A stretch of 64,000 nucleotides of DNA from an uncultured Johnsonella sp. (GTDB taxonomy: Bacteria > Bacillota > Clostridia > Lachnospirales > Lachnospiraceae). Position numbers and translations under genes: made by a program. Positions 1-9,315 of the stretch are shown in pieces. The stretch's first letter is position 1. Every line of letters begins with the position of its first letter. The notes below the pieces were generated by a model. That model was not told where the DNA came from and did no database searches. It saw only the letters and a list, made by a program, of their open reading frames with translations. Where the stretch lies: positions 6,950-70,949 of the forward strand of contig CAAFUL010000097.1 of assembly GCA_900766185.1 (NCBI GenBank), written 5' to 3'.

Positions 1-891
1 TACAATAGAGTCGCTGTAATCACTGAGAGTGCATATATATATAGTGGACTGAGTCTTTTCTATGCGTATGGTATCAAGCTCTATTATACTTCCGGCTATA
101 ACCACCTCGCCCATCTCACCCTGTATGTCCTTTATAGGTATTATGTTATCTGTAAAATCCCTGCCGTAAAGCACATCCGGATTGCTTGATTTTTTATACT
201 TTCTTTCAGGATATTTTGAGGCTGTCTTGCCTTTATCGGCTTCTTTGCTCTCTTCTTTTTTAGCAGGCTCCAAAATTTTTTCTTTTGCCGCTGCCTTACT
301 ATTACTTTCTTCCTGTTCTTTTTTGATTTCCTTAGTTAGACTGATGTAGCTGTCTTCATAATCCGTATTGGCAGCTTTGGCAGGTTTGGAATATTCCAGA
401 TAATTAACTTTAATATATACTCCAAGTCCGCATCTTTCTATAAATATCTTCTCAAGCAGCTCTACAAAGTCTTTCATCACCTCGACATAGAGCGTATTTT
501 TTTCTATGCTTAACTCCAAAGTATTCTTTTCTTTTATCTCTACTTTTGCAGTCGTTAGCATATTGTAATAAATTATCTTGCTCTTTCTTAACTCCAAAAG
601 TATGCTGTCTATATAGCTTGCATAGAGATTTTCCAAGTTGTATTGTTTTGAAAGATTAAACTTTTCTATCAGTCTTATGCGTATTTTTTTATAAGGAAAA
701 AGCCTATCTTTGATAAGCTTTTCAATATCATAGATACGCTTTTTTTCTATCAGCCTTTCTGACCTTATATAAACCTTAAGCTCGCTCATATCGGGCTTTG
801 CCGACACCTTGCTTACCGTTATAAATTGCCATAGTTCGCTGAAACCTTCTTCGTTTTTAAGTTTTGGAAAGGTTTCTATAAAACTTTTCAT
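1..891 (-). CDS. polC: DNA polymerase III PolC-type alpha subunit, N-terminal part (3' end outside window)
   Basis: Gram-positive replicative DNA polymerase with built-in proofreading. Only the first 297 codons are here; the frame stays open to the window edge. The segment holds the N-terminal domain, then a Lys/Glu/Ala-rich linker, then the start of the OB-fold region, recognised by the PolC-like block DVLYGRDFTDN followed by IKDIQGEMGEVVIAG. The polymerase, exonuclease and PHP motifs lie outside, so the call rests on this block and on context: polC directly after rseP-ispG is the usual Firmicutes order. It starts 4 nt after the ispG stop, so translation is probably coupled and the gene is the last visible member of the pyrH operon. 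Confidence 0.88.
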   Translation of the reverse strand, partial: MKSFIETFPKLKNEEGFSELWQFITVSKVSAKPDMSELKVYIRSERLIEKKRIYDIEKLIKDRLFPYKKIRIRLIEKFNLSKQYNLENLYASYIDSILLELRKSKIIYYNMLTTAKVEIKEKNTLELSIEKNTLYVEVMKDFVELLEKIFIERCGLGVYIKVNYLEYSKPAKAANTDYEDSYISLTKEIKKEQEESNSKAAAKEKILEPAKKEESKEADKGKTASKYPERKYKKSSNPDVLYGRDFTDNIIPIKDIQGEMGEVVIAGSIIELDTIRIEKTQSTIYICTLSDYSDSIV

Positions 892-895
892 TGAT

Positions 896-1960
896 TTAAG
901 TCCTGTCCTTTTTTGATAATGCATCAAGTTCTTCTTTTAGTGCATTAAGCAGCTCTTTTTCCTTGACTCTTTTTACCACTTTTCCCTTTTTTATAAGCAT
1001 ACCTTCGCCTCTGCCGCCGGCTATGCCTATATCAGCCTCTTTAGCCTCTCCCGGACCGTTTACTATGCAACCCATTACAGCCACTTTTATGTCCAGTTGA
1101 TAGTCCTCTACAAGCTCCTCGACCTGATTGGCAAGTCCTATTAAATCTATATCCGTTCTGCCACAGGTAGGGCAGGAAACTACTTCTATACCGTCTTTTC
1201 TAAGTCCCAAACTTTTTAGTAAAATCTTTGCACAGGTTATCTCTTCTACCGGATCGCCGGTAAGAGACACTCTTATAGTATCTCCTATACCCTGATAAAG
1301 TATAATTCCAAGACCTACTGAGGACTTTATAGTTCCCCTTTTTACCGTACCCGACTCCGTAATGCCTACATGTAAAGGATAATCCGTCTTTTTTGCAATC
1401 AGCTCATGTGCTTTTATACACATCATTACATCCGATGATTTTATACTTATAACAAGATTTTCATAGCCCAAGTCCTCTATTATTTTAACCTTGTCAAGTG
1501 CAGACTCCACTATACCCTCGGCAGTAACGCCCGAATATTTTTTTAATATTTCTTTTTCCAAAGAACCTGAGTTTACTCCCACTCTTATGGGTATATTTCT
1601 TGACTTTGCAGCTTCAATTACAGCCCTTATTCTGTCAAGATTACCTATGTTGCCGGGATTGATCCTTATTTTATCAGCTCCTCTTTCTATAGACTCTATT
1701 GCAAGTTTATAATCAAAATGTATATCTGCAACCAAAGGTATGTGAATGTATTTTTTGATTTCTTCCAAAGCCTTGGCAGCTGCCATATCCGGCACCGCCA
1801 CCCTTATTATATCACAGCCTGCCTTTTCCAAAGCCAGTATCTGTGCTATGGTTGCCTCGGTATCATCTGTCTTTGTATTGCACATGGACTGTATAAGTAC
1901 CGGTGCACCGCCTCCTATAACCTTATCTCCTATATGTATCTGCCTTGTCTTATAGGGCAT
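896..1960 (-). CDS. ispG: 4-hydroxy-3-methylbut-2-enyl diphosphate synthase (flavodoxin), IspG/GcpE
   Basis: MEP-pathway enzyme that reductively converts ME-cPP to HMBPP using a [4Fe-4S] cluster. The TIM-barrel part is followed by the iron-sulfur domain with SCPTCGRT and MGCIVNGPGEA; the cluster cysteines fall at about C263, C266 and C298. Length is 354 aa, normal for the short bacterial form. A frame opening with TTG at 1972 would overlap the Shine-Dalgarno GGAGG (1966-1970), so I chose the ATG at 1960 beginning MPYKTRQ. It lies 14 nt after rseP and 4 nt before polC. With dxr in the same operon, two MEP-pathway steps are encoded together. Confidence 0.96.
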   Translation of the reverse strand: MPYKTRQIHIGDKVIGGGAPVLIQSMCNTKTDDTEATIAQILALEKAGCDIIRVAVPDMAAAKALEEIKKYIHIPLVADIHFDYKLAIESIERGADKIRINPGNIGNLDRIRAVIEAAKSRNIPIRVGVNSGSLEKEILKKYSGVTAEGIVESALDKVKIIEDLGYENLVISIKSSDVMMCIKAHELIAKKTDYPLHVGITESGTVKRGTIKSSVGLGIILYQGIGDTIRVSLTGDPVEEITCAKILLKSLGLRKDGIEVVSCPTCGRTDIDLIGLANQVEELVEDYQLDIKVAVMGCIVNGPGEAKEADIGIAGGRGEGMLIKKGKVVKRVKEKELLNALKEELDALSKKDRT

Positions 1961-1974
1961 AATTTCCTCCAAAT

Positions 1975-3033
1975 TTATTTAAAAATCAAATTCACTATAT
2001 CATTGTATAATATGAATACCATAAGTATCATAAGAAGTACAAAGCCTCCAAAATGAACATAGGCTTCTATCCTTCTGTTAAGAGGTTTCCTAAGTATTGC
2101 TTCGACTAAAAGAAATAGAATTCTTCCTCCGTCAAGTGCCGGTATAGGCAAAAGATTCATAATACCAAGTGTAGAGCTTAAAAGCATGGTCATATTGGCA
2201 ACGGTAAGAAGTACGGACATAAGACCGTAATTCATTGACTCATTTACACTGCTTCCCACCGTAGCTACTATACCTACAGGACCGCTGATTTGCTTGGGGC
2301 TCGCCTTTCCTCTTATCATTTGCGAAAGTCCGCCTAAGGTACTGTCTATATTATACTTGATTTCATATATTGAATAAGATAAAACATCAAGAAAATTGCT
2401 TACCTTTTCACGGTCTGTCGATACTATACCTATCATGTATCTTTCATTTTCTTTATCGTACAAAGGTGTAATACTTATATTTTTTATTTCCTTAGTTTTG
2501 TTTACCTCTCTTTCAACCTTAAGGTTTATGGTTTTGTCAGGATTCATATATAGATAAAGCATAAGCTCCCTATATAAGTGTATATCTTTTTTATCTATTG
2601 ACTTTATTACATCACCCGGCATTATTCCTGCATTATAAGCCGGATAATTCTCCTTAACTTCTGAAATTACAGGTTTATCAACTCCTGCAACAGACACGAT
2701 AAAAAGTGCCAAAAGAAAGGCAAGGATAAAGTTAAACAAAGGGCCCGCAAAGATAACCGCAAGCCTATACCATACAGGTCTTGAGTTAAATGTTCCCTCT
2801 TTAGGCTCTCCTTCTTCTTCCGAGTCTTCTCCTGCCATCCTACAAGACCCCCCTATAGGAAAGAGTTTTATAGAATAGTCGGTCTTTTTACCATGGTAGG
2901 TATAAATACTCGGTCCCATTCCTATAGAAAACTCCAAAACATCTATTTTTGACCACCTCGCAACAATAAAATGTCCGAACTCATGTATCAATACTATTAT
3001 TCCAAATATCAAAATAGCAATTATTATGCTCAT
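1975..3033 (-). CDS. rseP: RIP metalloprotease RseP (site-2 protease family)
   Basis: Intramembrane zinc metalloprotease that cleaves membrane-bound anti-sigma factors or remnant signal peptides. The first membrane segment carries HEFGH at residues 17-21 (zinc ligands H17 and H21, catalytic E18). A PDZ-like domain occupies about residues 115-200, and the C-terminal membrane segments hold NLLPIPALDGGRI, the second conserved site-2 protease motif. At 352 aa with one PDZ domain it matches the Gram-positive RasP type. It sits 3 nt after dxr in the isoprenoid/phospholipid operon, the usual place in Firmicutes. Its substrate cannot be told from this window. Confidence 0.95.
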   Translation of the reverse strand: MSIIIAILIFGIIVLIHEFGHFIVARWSKIDVLEFSIGMGPSIYTYHGKKTDYSIKLFPIGGSCRMAGEDSEEEGEPKEGTFNSRPVWYRLAVIFAGPLFNFILAFLLALFIVSVAGVDKPVISEVKENYPAYNAGIMPGDVIKSIDKKDIHLYRELMLYLYMNPDKTINLKVEREVNKTKEIKNISITPLYDKENERYMIGIVSTDREKVSNFLDVLSYSIYEIKYNIDSTLGGLSQMIRGKASPKQISGPVGIVATVGSSVNESMNYGLMSVLLTVANMTMLLSSTLGIMNLLPIPALDGGRILFLLVEAILRKPLNRRIEAYVHFGGFVLLMILMVFILYNDIVNLIFK

Positions 3034-3036
3034 ATA

Positions 3037-4170
3037 CTAATCTCTCCTAATATCCGCCTTAATCTCTTTTTCTATTTCAAGTATTTCAGCTACCGAAGGA
3101 TGTGCTATATTTTTATGCTTGTCCATGGCAGCCTTTATAAGTCTTGTTATATCCTTATAGCCTATTCTTTTTTCTAAAAACAACTCAACCGCATACTCAT
3201 TGGCTATATTATAAACTGCCGGCATACTGCCCCCTAAGCTTGCAGCCTCATAAGCGTACTTTAAGCCCTCGAATACATTCGGGTCAACATCTTCAAACTC
3301 TATCTTTCCAAGCTTTTTAAAATCAAGTCTTTCTCCCTTGATATACTTTCTTTTTGGATAGTACAGTGCATATTGTATAGGCAGTTTCATATCCGGTATA
3401 CCCATTTGGGCAATCACCCCTCCGTCTTCAAATTCAACCATAGAGTGTATGATGGAAGTGGGCTGTACCAGTACTTCTATCTTAGAAGCATCCACCTTAA
3501 AAAGATGCATGGCTTCTATTACTTCCAAGCCTTTGTTGACCATGGTGGAAGAGTCTACGGTGATTTTTTTGCCCATGCTCCAATTAGGATGTTTTAATGC
3601 CTGCTCTAAGGTAACATTTTCCAATTCTTTACTCGTATAACCCCTAAAAGGTCCTCCCGAAGCTGTAAGAAGTATTTTTTGTATAGGATTGTATTTATCC
3701 AAACATTGGAATATCGCAGAATGTTCGGAGTCTACCGGAAAAAGATTGACCCCGAAGTCCTTTACAAGCTGCATAATAATATGCCCTGCACATACTATTG
3801 TCTCTTTATTGGCAAGAGCTATATCCTTACCTGATTTTATTGCAGCTATGGTAGGCTCTATACCCCTCATTCCCACTACCGCACTCAGTACAATATCCGC
3901 CTCGGGTATGGAAGCCGCAGTTATAAGCCCCTCTTTTCCAAAGCCTGTTTCCAAACTTTTATCCTTAAGTTCTTTTTTTAATTCAAGGCTTAACTTTTCA
4001 TCAGCTACCGATACGAACTTAGGATTAAATTCTTCTATTTGCTTTTTTAAGAGTGCAATATTGTTACCTGCTGCAAGCGCAACAACTTCTATATCCTTAT
4101 TATATCTTATTATATCAAGAGCCTGTGTTCCTATAGAGCCTGTAGAACCCAGTATGCTTATCTTTCTCAT
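3037..4170 (-). CDS. dxr: 1-deoxy-D-xylulose 5-phosphate reductoisomerase
   Basis: Converts DXP to MEP with NADPH, the first committed MEP step. The N-terminal Rossmann motif LGSTGSIGTQAL is at residues 7-18. The metal/substrate-binding block PVDSEHSAIFQCL and the DSSTMVNKGLEVIEAMHLF block are both present. Length of 377 aa is standard. It starts 10 nt after the cdsA stop and ends 3 nt before rseP, so it is clearly co-transcribed. No anomaly seen. Confidence 0.97.
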   Translation of the reverse strand: MRKISILGSTGSIGTQALDIIRYNKDIEVVALAAGNNIALLKKQIEEFNPKFVSVADEKLSLELKKELKDKSLETGFGKEGLITAASIPEADIVLSAVVGMRGIEPTIAAIKSGKDIALANKETIVCAGHIIMQLVKDFGVNLFPVDSEHSAIFQCLDKYNPIQKILLTASGGPFRGYTSKELENVTLEQALKHPNWSMGKKITVDSSTMVNKGLEVIEAMHLFKVDASKIEVLVQPTSIIHSMVEFEDGGVIAQMGIPDMKLPIQYALYYPKRKYIKGERLDFKKLGKIEFEDVDPNVFEGLKYAYEAASLGGSMPAVYNIANEYAVELFLEKRIGYKDITRLIKAAMDKHKNIAHPSVAEILEIEKEIKADIRRD

Positions 4171-4180
4171 TATTTACTCC

Positions 4181-4987
4181 TTATATTCTTGAAAGAAACA
4201 TTATTACAAAAAATATGACCGGAGCCGTAAAAAGTATGCTGTCCACCCTGTCAAGTATTCCGCCATGCCCCGGTATAAGATTGCCGTAATCTTTTATTTC
4301 CTGATTTCTTTTTATTCCGGATGCGGCAAAATCTCCGATTTGGGACAGTACCGAAGCTGCAGTACAGGCAACGGTACACACTGCCTCTATATATCTTATA
4401 GGCTCGACATAGCTTTTAAATACAAGTCCGAATATATAGCCCATTATAGCCGCACCCAAGACTCCTCCAAGACAACCTTCTACAGACTTTTTGGGGCTCA
4501 GTTTGGGTGCTATTTTATGCTTTCCTATAAGCATACCTACAGAATAGGCACAGACATCACTTCCCCAGCTTGATATAAATACAAGCCATATAATATACTC
4601 GCCATGTCTTAATGCCCTTATTTTATATAAAAATGAAAACATCACAGGTATGTATATTAAAGTAAATAAAATTCTCACCACTTCATTTATATTGTATTTC
4701 GGAAAGGTAAATACATATATAGCCAAAAGTATTAATATAGCAATAGTTATAAATATTCCTATGTATTCGTCAACATTAAAAAGTACTAAAAAATAATAAA
4801 ATACGGACAATACATAACTTACATAACTTAGAGCGCTGCCTTTCATGCCAAAAGCCTTATATAACTCATACATAGCTATACCGGAAAGCAAAATACTTGC
4901 AAACCATAAGGGCACAGTTCCGAAAGCAACTATGCCTATGGCTATTAAGAGTACTATGATACCGCTTATAAGTCTTGTAATAAACAT
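4181..4987 (-). CDS. cdsA: phosphatidate cytidylyltransferase (CDP-diglyceride synthase)
   Basis: Integral membrane enzyme making CDP-diacylglycerol from phosphatidic acid and CTP. At 268 aa it has about eight hydrophobic segments. The family signature lies near the C-terminus as QIGDFAASGIKRNQEIKDYG followed by PGHGGILDRVDS, and SPKKSVEG is the upstream conserved loop. Its ATG overlaps the uppS stop in a TAATG junction at 4985-4989, which implies translational coupling. Confidence 0.96.
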   Translation of the reverse strand: MFITRLISGIIVLLIAIGIVAFGTVPLWFASILLSGIAMYELYKAFGMKGSALSYVSYVLSVFYYFLVLFNVDEYIGIFITIAILILLAIYVFTFPKYNINEVVRILFTLIYIPVMFSFLYKIRALRHGEYIIWLVFISSWGSDVCAYSVGMLIGKHKIAPKLSPKKSVEGCLGGVLGAAIMGYIFGLVFKSYVEPIRYIEAVCTVACTAASVLSQIGDFAASGIKRNQEIKDYGNLIPGHGGILDRVDSILFTAPVIFFVIMFLSRI

Positions 4988-5760
4988 TATCTTCCACCGA
5001 ATCTTCTTTCCCTTTTATTGTAGTCTACTATAGCCTTTAATAATTCTCTTTTATTAAAATCCGGCCACAATACATCTGTGATATAAATTTCCGAATATGC
5101 TATCTGCCATAGTAAAAAGTTGGATATCCTAAGCTCACCGCTCGTTCTTATTAAAAGATCCGGATCCGGAGTTTCTGCCGTATCAAGGTATGAACTTATA
5201 GTACATTCCTCTATATCAGAAATATCAAGATCATCATGCTTATAGGTGGAGGCTATCCTTTTTACCGCTCTTACAATCTCATCCCTTCCGCCATAATTGA
5301 CAGCGAAGATAAAGGTCATTCCGGTATTTGCCTTAGTGCTTTCTACAAGTCTGTCTATACCCTCAACTATGTCTTTATCAAATCTTGATTTATCCCCTAT
5401 CATTTTAACTTTTACATTATTATCATTGGCAACCTTAATAAGTTTAACCATGTAAAATCTAAAAAGCTTCATCAGAGCCAATACTTCCTGCTCACTTCTT
5501 TTCCAGTTCTCGGTTGAAAAACCGTATACCGTCAAATAGTCAAGACCTATCCTTGCCGCATCTTCAACTATCTGCTCAAGAGTCTCACAGCCTGCCTTAT
5601 GCCCCATAGCTCTGGGCAGTTTCCTCTTAGCTGCCCAGCGTCCGTTACCGTCAAGTATTATGGCAACATGGCTTGGAACTGCTATACCTTTGGATTTTAA
5701 TTCTTCATTTAGTAGCTCTTTGACTTCTTTCACATATAAATCATCCAAGATTTTTGACAT
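4987..5760 (-). CDS. uppS: undecaprenyl diphosphate synthase (cis-prenyltransferase)
   Basis: Soluble cis-prenyltransferase that extends FPP with IPP to undecaprenyl-PP, the lipid carrier for peptidoglycan and glycans. The catalytic P-loop-like motif ILDGNGRWA is near residue 40, the STENWKRS block follows, and the C-terminal block carries DLLIRTSGELR and SEIYITDVLWPDF. I chose the ATG at 5760 (MSKIL, 257 aa) because a purine-rich GGGGGAAAA precedes it; an upstream in-frame extension to 5838 is hydrophobic and lacks a ribosome site. A 171-bp gap separates it from frr. Confidence 0.96.
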   Translation of the reverse strand: MSKILDDLYVKEVKELLNEELKSKGIAVPSHVAIILDGNGRWAAKRKLPRAMGHKAGCETLEQIVEDAARIGLDYLTVYGFSTENWKRSEQEVLALMKLFRFYMVKLIKVANDNNVKVKMIGDKSRFDKDIVEGIDRLVESTKANTGMTFIFAVNYGGRDEIVRAVKRIASTYKHDDLDISDIEECTISSYLDTAETPDPDLLIRTSGELRISNFLLWQIAYSEIYITDVLWPDFNKRELLKAIVDYNKRERRFGGR

Positions 5761-5834
5761 AATTTTCCCCCATGTTCTACATATGTGTAGATAATAAAAG
5801 TATAAAGGGTATTCTAAAAGTATAGGAAACCAAG

Positions 5835-5861
5835 GCACATTATCTTATACAAGATAAGTGC
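5835..5861. repeat. 27-nt hairpin in the frr-uppS gap
   Basis: GCAC plus TTATCTT is mirrored by AAGATAA plus GTGC around a 4-nt loop, with one bulged base. No U-tract follows in the direction of transcription, so it is not a standard terminator. It could be an RNA-processing or partial-attenuation site between frr and uppS. Function is unknown. Confidence 0.4.
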
Positions 5862-5931
5862 TTAATCTCTTTGCATACTCTCAAAACACCCTTGCTGATA
5901 GAAGTTACAATATACTGTGTACCTTCATACT

Positions 5932-6486
5932 CTAAACTTTCATGATTTCCTTTGTCTTGGCATCAACCAAACCGTCTATTTTTTCTATAGACTTATCCGT
6001 AGCTTTTTGAACTTTGTCATCAAACTTTTTCATTTCATCTTCACTGATCTCACCGGCTTTTTCAGCCTTCTTGATCAGTTCTATAGCATCTCTTCTTATA
6101 TTTCTTACCGCAACCTTAGCAGCCTCTCCCTTTTTCTTTATATCCTTTGCAAGCTCATGTCTTCTTTCTTCTGTAAGTTCAGGAAATACAAGTCTTATAA
6201 CGCTTCCGTCATTAGTCGGATGTATACCTAAATCAGACATATTGATGGCTTTTTCTATTTCTTTAAGTAAAGCCTTCTCCCAAGGCTGTATAACTATCAT
6301 TCTTGCCTCAGGCACCGAGATATTGCCAAGCTGTTGCAATGGTGTGGGAGTTCCGTAATAGTCTACTTTAATCTTATCCAATACATGTGGATTGGCTCTT
6401 CCTGCCCTTATAGTAGCAAACTCTTCCTGTAGAACATCTATAGATTTACCCATTTTTTCTTCATGTAACTTTATCTTGTCCTGCAT
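5932..6486 (-). CDS. frr: ribosome recycling factor
   Basis: RRF splits post-termination ribosomes together with EF-G. The 184-aa product shows the FATIRAGRANP block of domain I, then PLQQLGNISVPEARMIVIQPW of domain II, and the C-terminal helical KTKEIMKV end. I take the ATG at 6486 (MQDKIKL), which has an AGAGAGGA ribosome site at good spacing. A longer frame from 6507 would run into the pyrH stop. It follows pyrH by 13 nt. Confidence 0.97.
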   Translation of the reverse strand: MQDKIKLHEEKMGKSIDVLQEEFATIRAGRANPHVLDKIKVDYYGTPTPLQQLGNISVPEARMIVIQPWEKALLKEIEKAINMSDLGIHPTNDGSVIRLVFPELTEERRHELAKDIKKKGEAAKVAVRNIRRDAIELIKKAEKAGEISEDEMKKFDDKVQKATDKSIEKIDGLVDAKTKEIMKV

Positions 6487-6499
6487 ATAGTCCTCTCTT

Positions 6500-7195
6500 T
6501 TACACACTTACTATGGTACCGTTGATCTTACCCTTAAGTGCATTTGCTATAGAATTTTTTTCATTTAAATCAAATATTGCCAAGCCGATCTTATTTTCCA
6601 TACACATTACCGAAGCGGTAAGGTCAACAACTGCAAGCCTTTTTTCTATAACCTCGGATATATGTATGTTGTCATACCTTTTTGCATCCTTATTAAGCTT
6701 AGGATCGGAGTCATACACTCCGTCTATAGACTTGGCAAGCAGTATTATATCAGCCTCCAATTCTATAGCCTTCAGTACTATACCCGTATCCGTTGAAAAA
6801 TACGGATGACCGGTTCCCGCTCCGAAGAATACTACCTTGCCTTCGGAAAATGCTTTGTTTGCCCTGTCCTTAGAAAATTGCTCCGTCATGGTTCCGCAAA
6901 TAATGGGTGTAAATATTTCGGTATCAAGCCCCTCACTTCTAAAAACCTCAGATACATATATGCAGTTCATAATTGTTGCAAGCATACCTATCTGGTCAGC
7001 CTTGGTTCTGTCTATTCTCTCAGAAGTTCTTCCACGCCAATAGTTTCCGCCGCCTATGACTATACCTATATCTACATTTTCATTCTTTGCATCTTTTATC
7101 TGCAAAGCAATCTCTCTTATCTTAGCCTCATTATAACCCCTTGAGCCTTCAAGTGATAATGCCTCTCCGCTAAGTTTTAACATAACTCTTTTCAC
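6500..7195 (-). CDS. pyrH: UMP kinase
   Basis: Bacterial UMP kinase of the amino-acid kinase fold, making UDP from UMP. Motifs are KLSGEAL (residues 7-13), GGGNYWRG for phosphate binding, GTGHPYFSTDTG, and DLTASVMC. Length of 231 aa is slightly short but complete. The start codon is GTG (7193-7195), chosen because AGAGGGG lies 7 nt upstream; the next ATG would remove the first beta strand. It is the first gene of the pyrH-frr-uppS-cdsA-dxr-rseP-ispG-polC operon. In many Firmicutes rpsB-tsf lies just upstream; here they are about 5.5 kb away, beyond an exporter cluster. Confidence 0.97.
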   Translation of the reverse strand: MKRVMLKLSGEALSLEGSRGYNEAKIREIALQIKDAKNENVDIGIVIGGGNYWRGRTSERIDRTKADQIGMLATIMNCIYVSEVFRSEGLDTEIFTPIICGTMTEQFSKDRANKAFSEGKVVFFGAGTGHPYFSTDTGIVLKAIELEADIILLAKSIDGVYDSDPKLNKDAKRYDNIHISEVIEKRLAVVDLTASVMCMENKIGLAIFDLNEKNSIANALKGKINGTIVSV

Positions 7196-7267
7196 TGATT
7201 TACCCCTCTGCTTATAAACTCAACTAAGGAAGGTGTAGCTATCCTTAAAATAACTTTAAGTCGATTT

Positions 7268-7296
7268 ATTATAGCATATATATAGATGTTTGAAAA
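7268..7296 (-). promoter_or_regulatory. promoter of the pyrH operon
   Basis: On the minus strand TTTTCA (7291-7296) and a perfect TATAAT (7268-7273) are separated by 17 nt, with an extended-10 TG. The predicted leader to the pyrH GTG is about 65 nt. The 254-bp stretch between the exporter stop and pyrH otherwise holds nothing I recognise. Confidence 0.75.
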
Positions 7297-7449
7297 GACG
7301 CTATAAAAAGTATAGTATTTATAAATATACAATATAGATCCTCCGGATCGTTCACCGCTTCGCTTATGGTTCAATAACGCAATTTATTAAAGGATATTTA
7401 TCTATATTTACCACCGAGAGAGATAATTTATATATTCCAAAAGCCTGTA

Positions 7450-9315
7450 CTAATCGACAATGCTCATACCTGTGTAAAGCTTATAATATCTTCCCTTTTG
7501 GCTAAGCAGCTCTTCATGGCTGCCTCTTTCTATTATCTTGCCATGCTCCAAAACCATAATACAATCAGCATTTCTTATAGTCGAAAGTCTATGTGCTATT
7601 ACAAAGGTCGTTCTTCCCGACATAAGCGCATCCATACCTCTTTGCACAAGCTTTTCGGTGTGAGTGTCTATGGAAGAGGTCGCTTCGTCAAGTATAAGTA
7701 CCGGCGGATCTGCCACAGCCGCTCTGGCTATTGCCAAAAGCTGCCTTTGCCCTTGAGAAAGTGAACCTCCGTCTGCACTGATTACCGTATCATAGGAGTT
7801 TGGAAGTCTTTCTATAAAGCCATGTGCATTGGCAAGCCTTGCCGCCCCTATGCACTCCTCATCACTTGCCGAAGGTCTTCCGTATCTTATGTTATCCATA
7901 ACCGTACCGGTAAAAAGATGTGTATCCTGAAGCACTATACCCAGACTCTTTCTAAGATCGGATTTTTTAATGCCTTTTATCTTTATTCCGTCATATATAA
8001 TATTGCCCTTGTCTATATCATAAAACCTGTTTAAAAGGTTGGTGATAGTGGTTTTACCTGCACCTGTAGAGCCTACAAAGGCGATTTTTTGAGCAGGTTT
8101 TGCATAAAGGTTTATATCGTGAAGTATGGTATGACCTTCCACATAAGAAAAGTCCACATCTTCAAATTTTATATCTCCCTTAACCTCAACATACTCTTTG
8201 TCACCCTTTTTCCATGCCCACATACCTGATCTGTTGGCGGTTTCTTCCAAAGCGCCGTCTTTATGTACCACATTTACAAGGCTTATATCTCCGCCGGTAT
8301 CTTCAGGCTGTGCATATAAGAGGTTTCCAAGTCTTGATACACCTGCCGAAGCCATTATAATGGCATTGACCTGCTGACCGACTTGAGAAAGCGGCTGGGT
8401 AAAGCTTTGTACCAAGGCAAGAAAGGTTACTATCTCCCCGACAGTAATCTTCATATAGCCCTTAACAGAAGCTACTGAGGCTACTATCGCAATTACTACA
8501 TAAGAAAACTTGCCCAATTGATTTATAATAGGCATAAGTATATTCGCATAAGAATTTGCCTTACTTGCACTTTTTCTAAGCTTTTCATTAATTACAAGGA
8601 AGTCCTTTTCTACCGTATCTTCATGGCAAAATACCTTTATTACCTTTTGTCCGCTCATCATCTCTTCTATATAAGCATTGATCTCACCTATCTGAGCTTG
8701 CTGTCGCACAAAGTGCTTCATTGATATGGAAGCCGACTTATTGCTTATAAACATAATTATAAGTATCATTCCAAGGCTTAGAAAGGTAAGCGGTACATTA
8801 AGTATAAGCATGGTTATAAACACACTTATAAGACTTATTATAGAGCTTAATATATTAGGCAGGGACACTCCTATAAACTGCCTTAAGGTATCCACATCAT
8901 TGGTATATATTGACATAGTATCACCGTAAGGGTGTGTATCAAAGTATGATACGGAAAGCCTTTGCATATGGGAAAAAAGTTCTTCTCTTATGCCCCTCAT
9001 AGTTCCCTGACCAATTTTTACCATGGTAGTACTTTGCACATAAGAAGCTATTACTCCTACGGCACATACAAAGCTCAGTCTTACTATAGCCTTATCAAGA
9101 TTTGAAAAATCCTTTTGACCGCTTTGCAGAAGCGGTGTAATATAATCATCTATAAGAGCTTTAAAAAATGTTGTTCCGATCAGGATAGTAACAGCTACAA
9201 TTACAATACATACAAGCACTGCAAATATTTGTATAGGATATCCTTTTTTTATTCTTTGAATTACCCAAAATAAATTCAGTTTCTTTTCATCCTTTGACTT
9301 TGATAAATTATTCAT
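7450..9315 (-). CDS. ABC exporter, TMD-NBD half-transporter (catalytic-glutamate subunit)
   Basis: Type IV ABC exporter half: six membrane helices in about residues 20-330, then a nucleotide-binding domain. NBD motifs are Walker A GSTGAGKTT, a non-canonical signature SLSQGQRQ, Walker B plus catalytic Glu VLILDEATSSID, and a switch His in IAHRLST. At 621 aa it carries an insert of about 40 residues before the NBD. It overlaps the end of its partner gene by 8 bp. The degenerate signature here and the Asp substitution in the partner are the standard asymmetry of heterodimeric multidrug/lipid exporters of the BmrCD or TM287/288 type. The substrate cannot be predicted. Confidence 0.92.
   Translation of the reverse strand: MNNLSKSKDEKKLNLFWVIQRIKKGYPIQIFAVLVCIVIVAVTILIGTTFFKALIDDYITPLLQSGQKDFSNLDKAIVRLSFVCAVGVIASYVQSTTMVKIGQGTMRGIREELFSHMQRLSVSYFDTHPYGDTMSIYTNDVDTLRQFIGVSLPNILSSIISLISVFITMLILNVPLTFLSLGMILIIMFISNKSASISMKHFVRQQAQIGEINAYIEEMMSGQKVIKVFCHEDTVEKDFLVINEKLRKSASKANSYANILMPIINQLGKFSYVVIAIVASVASVKGYMKITVGEIVTFLALVQSFTQPLSQVGQQVNAIIMASAGVSRLGNLLYAQPEDTGGDISLVNVVHKDGALEETANRSGMWAWKKGDKEYVEVKGDIKFEDVDFSYVEGHTILHDINLYAKPAQKIAFVGSTGAGKTTITNLLNRFYDIDKGNIIYDGIKIKGIKKSDLRKSLGIVLQDTHLFTGTVMDNIRYGRPSASDEECIGAARLANAHGFIERLPNSYDTVISADGGSLSQGQRQLLAIARAAVADPPVLILDEATSSIDTHTEKLVQRGMDALMSGRTTFVIAHRLSTIRNADCIMVLEHGKIIERGSHEELLSQKGRYYKLYTGMSIVD

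Noticed and set aside
7192..7374. 60-codon minus-strand frame upstream of pyrH
   Set aside because: Overlaps the pyrH promoter and leader, and lacks a ribosome site.
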